The notes under the pieces are model-generated. The model searched no databases and was not told where the DNA came from. It saw only the letters and a list, made by a program, of their open reading frames with translations. A stretch of 19,580 nt of DNA. It comes from Bacillota bacterium (GTDB lineage: Bacteria; Bacillota; Clostridia; Peptostreptococcales; Anaerovoracaceae). The stretch lies in NCBI GenBank assembly GCA_905372035.1, contig CAJPNN010000029.1, positions 1 through 19,580 on the forward strand, written 5' to 3'. This document shows, in pieces, positions 7,970-14,987 of the stretch; the first letter of the stretch is position 1, and every line of letters starts with the position of its first letter. The position numbers and the translations under genes were made by a program.

Positions 7970-10347
7970 TGAATGAAAAAGTATACAAAGATCTGGAATA
8001 CAAAAAAATACTTGATATGTTGAAAGAGGAAGCAGGGGCGTATCTCACAAAAGAATTTATAGGTACTTTGGAACCGGAGACTGACATTTTTAAAATTAAA
8101 GATATGCTTAAAGAAACCACAGAGGCTGTTTCTGTAATAATGAACAAGGGAAACATTCCCATAAGGGGATTTTATGATATTAATAACAGCGTGTTGCTGA
8201 GTAAAAAGGGAGGAGTTCTCGATATGGGAGAACTTCTCAAAGTTTTGTTCAATATGAGGTTGGCAGAGAATCTGAAGTCTTTTTTAACAAAAGATATTGA
8301 AGAAGTTGCAATCATTTCTGATCTTGCAGAATTGATATACGTAAATAAAGCTGTTGCAGATGACATTGACAGATGTATTATTTCGGAAAACGAGATGTCA
8401 GATAATGCAGGCGTGAAGTTAAAAGCTTTGAGAAGGAGTATTGCAAGGCAGAATGATGCGATTAAGAGCAAACTGAACCAACTTGTCGCAGCGGGAGACA
8501 GGAACAGTATGCTTCAAGACAGCCTTGTTACCATGAGGCAGGGGCGTTATGTTATCCCGGTAAAGCAGGAGCACAGAGGTAAGATAGCAGGAATAATCCA
8601 CGATCAGTCGCAGTCGGGAGCGACGTTATTTGTTGAACCGCAGATAATAATAGAAATGAATAATGAACTTAGGGATCTGGAGATTGCGGAACAAGCTGAA
8701 ATAGCAAGGATACTTAAAGAGCTTTCGGAAATGATTTCTCGCAATGCAGACGAACTTATCGCCAATCAGGACATATTTGTAAAATTGGATTTTATATTTG
8801 CCAAGGGGAATCTTTCCGTGAAGATGAATGCAGTATGTCCCGATATAAACGAAGACGGGATATTCAACATAAAAAAGGGGAGACATCCTCTTATAGATGA
8901 GAAGAAAGTTGTACCTGTGGATATAAGCTTCGGCAGAGAGTATAAAGCTTTGATAATAACGGGGCCGAACACGGGAGGCAAGACCGTAACTTTAAAAACT
9001 GTGGGATTGTTTGTCCTGATGACGCAATCCGGACTTCATGTTCCGTGCAGTGAGGGCAGCAATATATCCATTATGGATACGGTTTTTGCGGATATAGGTG
9101 ATGAGCAGAGTATAGAGCAAAACCTTTCGACATTTTCATCACATATGAAAAATATAGTTTATATAATGGAAAAGGCGGACAGTAAAAGTTTGGTGCTTGT
9201 CGATGAGCTCGGAGCGGGAACGGACCCTCAGGAGGGAGCGGCGCTTGCCATAGCTGTTTTGGATAATTTAAAAGACAGGGGAGCTGAAGTTTTGGCGACA
9301 ACTCATTATACTGAACTGAAAAAATATGCACTTTCAAAGGCTGATGTGCAAAATGCTTCTATGGAGTTTAATGTTGAAACCTTAAGTCCTACATATAAAC
9401 TTATTACAGGGATACCGGGAAAATCAAATGCGTTTGCAATTTCTGAGAAGCTCGGCTTGTCGAAAGCCGTAATTAAAAATGCCGCCGGGATGATCGACAA
9501 TGATGAAATGAGATTTGAAGAGGTTATTTCGGCGGTTGAAAGGGAAAAAAGGCTTGCGGAAGAGGAGAGAGACGAGGCTATAATGCTGAATCTTTCAGTA
9601 AAGAAAAAAGCGAAAATCCTTGAAGAAGAAAAAGAGGAGCTCGAGAAAAATAAAAAAAAGATAATGGACAGAGCAAGAGAAGAAGCCGCAGATATCGTGA
9701 GGCAGGCGAAGCAGCTTACAGAAGATATGCAGAGGGAGCTTAAGCGCCTTTCGGAAGAAGACGATGAAAGGGAAAGAAACAGACTTTATGAAAAAGCCAG
9801 ATTAAGGGTGAAAGAAGAAGGCAATAAGTATAGAGAGACAATAAGAGTTGAGAATAGAAACGAACCTATATCGATAAAAGATCTTAAAGTCGGGGATAAA
9901 GTCAGGATACTCACCATAGGGCAGACCGGTACCATACTTTCTCTGCCCGACAGCAAGGGTGATCTGAAAGTTCAGGCGGGAACGGTCAAGATATCGCTTA
10001 ATGTGAGAGATATAGCAAAGATGCAGGATGAGGGTAATAAAAAAGTGAAGAAAAAGGCGCCTGCAGCCGCATACAGTAAACTTTATAAAGATAAGAGCAT
10101 AAGTGTGGGAACCTCAGTGTCCGTAATAGGAAAAAACCTTGATGAAGCTTTGATGGAAGTCGAAAAATATATAGATGACGCATATATGGCGGGACTTAAT
10201 GAAATTACGATAATACATGGAAGAGGCAAAGGAATTTTAAGAGACGGCATTGCCGATATGCTGAGGCGGAATAAGCATGTTGAAGAGTTTAACACGGCGG
10301 GATTTCACAATGGAGGAACCGGTGCCACGGAGGTGAAATTGAAATGA
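7966..10347 (+). CDS. mutS2: MutS2 ATPase/endonuclease with C-terminal Smr domain
   Basis: A 793-residue MutS2. It lacks the mismatch-recognition domain of MutS1. An N-terminal helical core/clamp region is followed by the ABC-type ATPase: Walker A GPNTGGKT at residues 333-340, and the Walker B/signature region LVLVDELGAGTDP at 409-421. A long charged coiled coil (about 510-630) and a KOW-like strand segment (about 640-685) come next. The C-terminal Smr nuclease domain has HGRGKGILR from residue 751. Family members suppress recombination and, in Bacillus, act on collided ribosomes through the Smr domain. Two ATGs in tandem (7966 and 7969) can serve as start; the first overlaps the zapA stop, so translation is probably coupled. 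The stop overlaps the next gene the same way. Complete and typical. Confidence 0.96.
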   Translation: MMNEKVYKDLEYKKILDMLKEEAGAYLTKEFIGTLEPETDIFKIKDMLKETTEAVSVIMNKGNIPIRGFYDINNSVLLSKKGGVLDMGELLKVLFNMRLAENLKSFLTKDIEEVAIISDLAELIYVNKAVADDIDRCIISENEMSDNAGVKLKALRRSIARQNDAIKSKLNQLVAAGDRNSMLQDSLVTMRQGRYVIPVKQEHRGKIAGIIHDQSQSGATLFVEPQIIIEMNNELRDLEIAEQAEIARILKELSEMISRNADELIANQDIFVKLDFIFAKGNLSVKMNAVCPDINEDGIFNIKKGRHPLIDEKKVVPVDISFGREYKALIITGPNTGGKTVTLKTVGLFVLMTQSGLHVPCSEGSNISIMDTVFADIGDEQSIEQNLSTFSSHMKNIVYIMEKADSKSLVLVDELGAGTDPQEGAALAIAVLDNLKDRGAEVLATTHYTELKKYALSKADVQNASMEFNVETLSPTYKLITGIPGKSNAFAISEKLGLSKAVIKNAAGMIDNDEMRFEEVISAVEREKRLAEEERDEAIMLNLSVKKKAKILEEEKEELEKNKKKIMDRAREEAADIVRQAKQLTEDMQRELKRLSEEDDERERNRLYEKARLRVKEEGNKYRETIRVENRNEPISIKDLKVGDKVRILTIGQTGTILSLPDSKGDLKVQAGTVKISLNVRDIAKMQDEGNKKVKKKAPAAAYSKLYKDKSISVGTSVSVIGKNLDEALMEVEKYIDDAYMAGLNEITIIHGRGKGILRDGIADMLRRNKHVEEFNTAGFHNGGTGATEVKLK

Positions 10348-10805
10348 TTGTTGTAAGTGCATGTCTTCTTGGCACAAATTGTAAATATAACGGCGGGAAC
10401 AACTTAAGCGATGAGGTCGCAAAATATGTTAAATCACTTATGGACAGCGAAACTGAAAAAATTTTGCTTGTTTGTCCCGAAGCGGAAGGCGGATTGCCGA
10501 CACCGCGTCCGCCGGCGGAAATAGCAGGTGGCAAGGTGATCAATAAAGTTGGAGAAGATGTAACTTGTGAGTTTAAAAAAGGAGCCGAACTTTGCTATGA
10601 ACGAATATTGAATACGGGAGAACAGGTTAAGATAGCTATTTTAAAAGCTTACAGTCCATCTTGCGGCAGCGGTAAAATATATGACGGAACTTTCAGCAAG
10701 TTCTTAACGGACGGTGACGGATACTTTGCAAAATTGTTGAAAGACAACGGGATTTCCGTGATTACGGAGAAAGAACTTGAAAGTGCAACCACAAGCTGTT
10801 TATAA
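10344..10805 (+). CDS. DUF523 family protein
   Basis: A 153-residue protein matching DUF523. It begins VSACLLGTNCKYNGG (residues 4-18), followed by CPEAEGGLPTPRPPAEI (44-60) and YSPSCGSGKIYDG (103-115). Conserved cysteines at 7, 13, 44 and 107 suggest a metal or iron-sulfur ligand set or a redox site, but no reaction has been shown for the family as far as I know. No signal peptide or membrane segment; cytosolic. The ATG overlaps the mutS2 stop (ATGA at 10344-10347), so it is translated from the same message. It ends the operon before a hairpin terminator. The mutS2 coupling is a clue to follow, not evidence of a shared function. Confidence 0.85.
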   Translation: MIVVSACLLGTNCKYNGGNNLSDEVAKYVKSLMDSETEKILLVCPEAEGGLPTPRPPAEIAGGKVINKVGEDVTCEFKKGAELCYERILNTGEQVKIAILKAYSPSCGSGKIYDGTFSKFLTDGDGYFAKLLKDNGISVITEKELESATTSCL

Positions 10806-10876
10806 TGATGTTTTCTTAAAACATAAGATTAAAATAAATTTCTCATATCTAATTTTTGATAGATGTAACATGTGTA

Positions 10877-10890
10877 TTGTAATTTTACAA
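10877..10890. other. Palindrome TTGTAA-TT-TTACAA in the mutS2/argS gap
   Basis: A perfect 6-base inverted repeat with a 2-base centre, about 70 bases upstream of the argS -35 and upstream of the preceding operon's terminator. It has the symmetry of an operator half-site pair, but I cannot match it to a named regulator. In AT-rich DNA it may be chance. The rest of the 220-base gap (10806-11025) also holds an AT-rich 7-base hairpin (10808-10824), the terminator and the argS promoter. Confidence 0.3.
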
Positions 10891-10918
10891 AGAAAACTGT
10901 GAAGTCATTTTGTAAGCG

Positions 10919-10946
10919 ACACCTATATTGTTGACAGGTGTTTTTT
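10919..10946 (+). terminator. Rho-independent terminator of the zapA-mutS2-DUF523 operon
   Basis: ACACCT (10919-10924) pairs with AGGTGT (10936-10941), extended by a G-T pair, around an 11-base loop, and runs directly into TTTTTT (10941-10946). It lies 113 bases past the DUF523 stop and just upstream of the argS promoter, so it separates the two units. Confidence 0.65.
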
Positions 10947-10958
10947 ATTATAAAAAAA

Positions 10959-10987
10959 GTGACTGTTGTTTAATATTCTGATATACT
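10959..10987 (+). promoter_or_regulatory. argS promoter
   Basis: The -35 box is GTGACT (10959-10964, four of six consensus bases) and the -10 box is TATACT (10982-10987), separated by 17 bases. TG at 10979-10980 gives an extended -10. It lies directly behind the upstream terminator. The leader to the argS ATG is about 30 bases, too short for a T-box. Confidence 0.7.
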
Positions 10988-11025
10988 AATAAACGAGTAT
11001 AAACGGAAACGGGAGAAGTAATATA

Positions 11026-12744
11026 ATGATAAGTATTAAAGATGAAATCGCAAAAATATTAGAGGATAACATAGATGGACTTAACGGTGATGAAATTTTG
11101 GAAAGCATAGAAATTCCGGCCGACCCGAAGATGGGAGATTATGCGTTTCCTTGTTTCAGGCTGGCTAAACAATTCAGAAAAGCGCCACCTGTTATTGCGC
11201 AGGAAATAACGGAAAAGATTGTAGACTGCTCTATTTTTGAAAAAGTTGAAAATGTGAACGCATATATCAATATGTTTATATCAAAAGAATATCTGATAGA
11301 AAATACACTTAGAGAAGTTGCCGATAAACAGGAAAATTTCGGATCCTCGGATCTGGGGGCGGGGAAAAAAGTGATAGTTGAATTTTCTTCTCCCAACATA
11401 GCAAAACCTTTTCATATAGGACATATAAGGAGCACGGTAATCGGAAACTCGATATATAAGATATATGACTTTTTAGGATATGACACGGTGCGGATAAATC
11501 ATTTGGGCGACTACGGAACTCAATTCGGCAAGATGATAGTAGCTTTCAGAAAATGGGGAAACGAAGATGATGTAAAAAAAGAACCGATAAAGACATTACT
11601 CGGCTATTATGTAAAATTTCACGATGAAGCCGAAAAGGATCCTTCGCTTGAAGATGAAGCAAGAGCCACTTTTACAAAACTTGAAAACGGAGAAGCGGAA
11701 GAAACAAGGCTTTGGGAGTGGTTCAGAGAAGAGAGCCTGAAAGAATTTACAAGAGTATATAAAATGCTTGGCATAGAGTTTGATTCATATGCAGGTGAAA
11801 GTTTTTATTCGGCTAAGATGGCACCTGTAGTAAAAGAACTTGAGGATAAGGGGCTTCTCGTGGAATCACGGGGAGCAAAGATTGTAGATCTTGAAGAGTT
11901 CGGTATGGCACCGGCACTTATTACGAAGTCTGACGGTTCCACTCTATATATAACAAGAGATATTGCAGCGGCTATATATAGAAAACAGCACTATAATTTT
12001 TATAAAAATTTATATATAGTTGCATCCCAGCAAAACTTACATTTTCAGCAGTGGATCAAAGTTTTGGAGCTTATGGGATATGATTGGGGAAAGGATTGCA
12101 TTCATATTCCTTTCGGTCTTGTCAGCCTTGAAGAGGGGACGATGTCTACAAGACATGGAAGAGTGGTTTTTTTAGAAGAGGTATTGAGAAAGGCTGTTGA
12201 AAAAACCAAGGACATAATCCTTACAAGAGGTGTAAACACAGATCTTGCAGATGATGTTTCAAAGCAGGTGGGAATAGGAGCGGTTATATTCCAAGAACTT
12301 GCAAATAACAGGATTAAGGACTATACTTTTTCTTGGGACAAGATTCTTAATTTTGAGGGAGAAACGGGACCTTATGTGCAGTATACTCATGCGAGAGCGG
12401 CAAGTATATTGAGAAACGGTGAAAATGAATTTAAAGAAGCAAAAAAAGATTTTGATAATGTTAAATTTGAATATATAATGAGTGAAGCGGCATATATGCT
12501 CAGCAAACTTATATACGGGTTCCCCGATGTGGTAAAGGAAAGTGCCGAAAGGTACGAACCTTCAATTATAACCAGATATATTGTGGACGTGGCGCAGGCT
12601 TTTAACCGCTTCTATCATGATGAGCACATATTAGTTGAAAATGTTGAAGAGAAAAAGGCTAAACTGCTGCTCGTTTATGCGGCTATGCAGACTATAAGGA
12701 ACGGGTTGAAACTTCTCGGGATAGATGCTCCCGAAAGAATGTAA
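11026..12744 (+). CDS. argS: Arginine-tRNA ligase
   Basis: A 572-residue class I synthetase that attaches arginine to tRNA-Arg in the cytoplasm. The N-terminal Arg-tRNA-synthetase domain (about 1-95) includes PKMGDYAFPCFRLAK. The HIGH signature appears as FHIGHIRST (about 128-136). The degenerate KMSKS loop GTMSTRHGRVV (about 371-381) is normal for this enzyme. The helical DALR anticodon-binding domain begins near YTHARAASILRN (about 453) and runs to the end. The ATG follows GGGAGAAG. It has its own promoter and no T-box. No gene overlaps it; a 129-base gap with a bulged hairpin separates it from the radical SAM gene. Full length, no unusual residues seen. Confidence 0.97.
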   Translation: MISIKDEIAKILEDNIDGLNGDEILESIEIPADPKMGDYAFPCFRLAKQFRKAPPVIAQEITEKIVDCSIFEKVENVNAYINMFISKEYLIENTLREVADKQENFGSSDLGAGKKVIVEFSSPNIAKPFHIGHIRSTVIGNSIYKIYDFLGYDTVRINHLGDYGTQFGKMIVAFRKWGNEDDVKKEPIKTLLGYYVKFHDEAEKDPSLEDEARATFTKLENGEAEETRLWEWFREESLKEFTRVYKMLGIEFDSYAGESFYSAKMAPVVKELEDKGLLVESRGAKIVDLEEFGMAPALITKSDGSTLYITRDIAAAIYRKQHYNFYKNLYIVASQQNLHFQQWIKVLELMGYDWGKDCIHIPFGLVSLEEGTMSTRHGRVVFLEEVLRKAVEKTKDIILTRGVNTDLADDVSKQVGIGAVIFQELANNRIKDYTFSWDKILNFEGETGPYVQYTHARAASILRNGENEFKEAKKDFDNVKFEYIMSEAAYMLSKLIYGFPDVVKESAERYEPSIITRYIVDVAQAFNRFYHDEHILVENVEEKKAKLLLVYAAMQTIRNGLKLLGIDAPERM

Positions 12745-12805
12745 TATTTACAAAAGTAAATTGTGATATACGTTTTAATAGCTGAAACAGCCTGAAATTT
12801 GAAAG

Positions 12806-12840
12806 TCACCTGTGAACTGCAGCTTATGTCAGTCAGGTGA
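12806..12840 (+). other. Bulged hairpin between argS and the radical SAM gene
   Basis: TCACCTG (12806-12812) pairs with CAGGTGA (12834-12840). Inside it, ACTG (12816-12819) pairs with CAGT (12830-12833), with a 3-base bulge on one side, giving 11 pairs around a 10-base loop. No T tract follows (AGATATAAAA), so it is not a standard terminator. It ends 22 bases before the ribosome binding site of the radical SAM gene and could be a leader structure, a stabilising 3' stem for argS mRNA, or an operator. Confidence 0.45.
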
Positions 12841-12873
12841 AGATATAAAATGTGAAATGTGTGGGGGAAAATT

Positions 12874-13746
12874 ATGAGATACGAGGGTATGGTTTATAGG
12901 CCTCCGAGCGAGGCATACAGCTTGATAATACAGGTTACTATAGGCTGCACGCACAATAAATGTACATTCTGCAACATGTTTAAGGAAAAGAAGTTCAGGG
13001 TGAGAAATGTAGATGAAGTCATGGAAGATCTGCAAATGGCGAGGAACTATTACAGGCATGTCGGTAAGATATTTTTAGCTGACGGTGATGCTTTGGCACT
13101 TAGAAATGAAAAATTGTCGGTGATATTGAATAGAATCGCAGAGCTTTTTCCGGAATGTCAGCGTGTCGGGATATATGGATCGCCGAAAGACGTTTTGAGA
13201 AAGACACATGAGGAACTTAAAGAACTTCGGGAGCACGGCATAGGCATAATATATATAGGCGCCGAATCGGGAAACGAAGAAGTTCTTTTGGATGTCAGGA
13301 AGAATGCAACCAGAGATGAGATTATAAAAGCGGTCAGGATGATTGAAGATGCCGGGATAAAATCTTCCGTAACCTTTATAAACGGTCTCGGAGGCAAGAG
13401 GCTCTGGCGGGAGCATGCGATAGATACCGGCACTATGATAAGCGAGATGCAGCCGTCATATGTTGGGCTGTTGACATTGGTAAATGAGCCCGGAACGGAA
13501 ATGTACGAAAATATAAAGTCGGGAAAAATGGAGCTTTTGACTGCGGAAGAAGTGTTGGCTGAGACTAAACTTATGTTGGAAAATATAAACGTTGTTAAGC
13601 CGTGTGTATTCAGAAGCAACCATGCTTCCAATTATGTGGCATTGAAAGGAGATTTGCCTAAAGACAGAGATAAGATGATAGGACAGCTTGAACACGCTAT
13701 GAAACACAAGGATGCATTAAGAGATGAAAGGTTTAGAATGGTTTAG
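12874..13746 (+). CDS. Radical SAM protein with CX4CX2C cluster motif
   Basis: A 290-residue radical SAM enzyme, expected to bind a [4Fe-4S] cluster and cleave S-adenosylmethionine. The cluster motif is GCTHNKCTFC with cysteines at residues 25, 30 and 33. This is CX4CX2C instead of the usual CX3CX2C; I believe this clostridial subfamily carries that spacing, but I cannot check. Other family marks are the opening MRYEG...YRPPSEA, the GAESGNEEVL strand (SAM-binding region), VNEPGTEMY, and FRSNHASNY near the C-terminus. There is no auxiliary cysteine cluster and no B12 domain. Start: ATG 12874 behind GGGGGAA (12863-12869); an in-frame GTG at 12859 overlaps that site and is rejected. Only nine bases separate it from the TPR gene's ATG. 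The substrate is unknown. Confidence 0.88.
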   Translation: MRYEGMVYRPPSEAYSLIIQVTIGCTHNKCTFCNMFKEKKFRVRNVDEVMEDLQMARNYYRHVGKIFLADGDALALRNEKLSVILNRIAELFPECQRVGIYGSPKDVLRKTHEELKELREHGIGIIYIGAESGNEEVLLDVRKNATRDEIIKAVRMIEDAGIKSSVTFINGLGGKRLWREHAIDTGTMISEMQPSYVGLLTLVNEPGTEMYENIKSGKMELLTAEEVLAETKLMLENINVVKPCVFRSNHASNYVALKGDLPKDRDKMIGQLEHAMKHKDALRDERFRMV

Positions 13747-13755
13747 GTGGCAGCT

Positions 13756-14949
13756 ATGGTAAAAAGACTGGAAAAAAGAGTTACACTTACCGATGATGTG
13801 CTTGAAGAAACAAAAAAAGGAGAGCATATAGAAAGCTTGGAGGAGAGAGAAGAAAAAATATCCGGAAGAGCTGCACGAAAGGCGGAAGATTTATATACCG
13901 ACAGTAAGGCAAATGCAGGTAAGTATGAAGTAAAAAGAGAAGAATACGATATAAGGTTAAGAAAAGACAGGATCGGCAAATATCTTCAAAGATATGTAGC
14001 CAACTTTGTGTTTGATGAGTTTTCGGAAGCATATTTGTCACGTTCGAAAAAGGATTTAAGTTTTATGATAGGAGTGCCGGTGCCGTTAAGAAAAAGAGAT
14101 TTAGCCGAATTTAAAGGCGGTAGCGGCTTGGATTTAAGACATATTTGTGAAAACATGGCATGGATAATAGGAATAGATCCTAATTTTAAACATGCAAATG
14201 ATTATTGCAAGTTTATGGATACATGCTTCGGATTTAAAGTTGCGGAAGGTTTGTTGAAGGAAGGAAGAGATGCGGCGGAAGAGGGCTCTTACGATGATGC
14301 CTGTATACATTTCAGAGCCGCGCTTTGTCTCAGACCCGATTTTATGGATGCTATGTACAGTTATGCCAGGGTATGCAGGGCAATGTATCTTGAAAGCAAC
14401 AACACGGAGTATGTAAAAAACATGAAAGAGGAAGCAAATGAATTTTTTGAGCTTATAACAATGTTACATCCCAGATTTGCACAACCATATTATTTTCTCG
14501 GATATGCTTATATAAACCAAGGGCAATATTTAAAAGCGAAAATGATGTGGGACACATTTCTTAAAAAGACTTTGAACGGAAAAGCGAAAAAAGAAATAAA
14601 AGAAAGACTTAAGCAGATAGAAGATCCCGTTAAGATAGAGGAAGGTTACACAGCGGTAATTGAAGGTAAATGGAAAAAAGGGATAGATATTTTGTCTCGT
14701 TATAAAAAGAGCCGCTTTAAGGATTGGTGGCCGTTATCGTACTATTTGGGTATTGCATACATTAAGACAGGTATGGAGCCTGAGGGTCTCAATAATCTCC
14801 ACCATGTACTTACACTGAATGCAAGCCATGTTGAAACTATGGATGAGCTTGCGAGCGTTTATTCAAAACGTGGTGATAAAGCGAATTTTGAAAAATATTC
14901 AAAAAAAGCGGAGCTTATAAGAAAGGGAGGTCATGGAGGAGACAGATAG
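13756..14949 (+). CDS. TPR-repeat protein of unknown function
   Basis: A 397-residue soluble protein with no signal peptide or membrane helix. Residues 1-90 are highly charged and probably helical or coiled. About 90-160 is an unrecognised region containing GVPVPLRKRD and GSGLDLRHICENMAWIIGID. From about 163 come tetratricopeptide-like units: 164-208 (Ala-Leu-Arg-Pro ending of helix B), 243-272 (YFLGYAYINQGQYLKAKMMW) and 323-393 (YYLGIAYIKTGMEPEGLNNL, then ELASVYSKRG). TPR arrays bind proteins, so it may be an adaptor. Start chosen at ATG 13756, five bases after AGGTGG; an in-frame GTG at 13747 directly follows the radical SAM stop and would add three residues. The pairing with the radical SAM gene suggests a shared process that cannot be named. 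Confidence 0.75.
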   Translation: MVKRLEKRVTLTDDVLEETKKGEHIESLEEREEKISGRAARKAEDLYTDSKANAGKYEVKREEYDIRLRKDRIGKYLQRYVANFVFDEFSEAYLSRSKKDLSFMIGVPVPLRKRDLAEFKGGSGLDLRHICENMAWIIGIDPNFKHANDYCKFMDTCFGFKVAEGLLKEGRDAAEEGSYDDACIHFRAALCLRPDFMDAMYSYARVCRAMYLESNNTEYVKNMKEEANEFFELITMLHPRFAQPYYFLGYAYINQGQYLKAKMMWDTFLKKTLNGKAKKEIKERLKQIEDPVKIEEGYTAVIEGKWKKGIDILSRYKKSRFKDWWPLSYYLGIAYIKTGMEPEGLNNLHHVLTLNASHVETMDELASVYSKRGDKANFEKYSKKAELIRKGGHGGDR

Positions 14950-14951
14950 AT

Positions 14952-14974
14952 TTGTAGGATAAATTGTAGGATAA
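14952..14974 (+). repeat. 12-base tandem duplication before iorA
   Basis: TTGTAGGATAA occurs at 14952-14962 and again at 14964-14974, period 12, filling most of the 38-base gap between the TPR gene and iorA. It directly precedes the iorA ribosome binding site GAGGTG (14975-14980). A slippage duplication is the simplest explanation; each copy contains a weak AGGAT that could mimic a ribosome binding site. Confidence 0.6.
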
Positions 14975-14987
14975 GAGGTGTGAAAGT

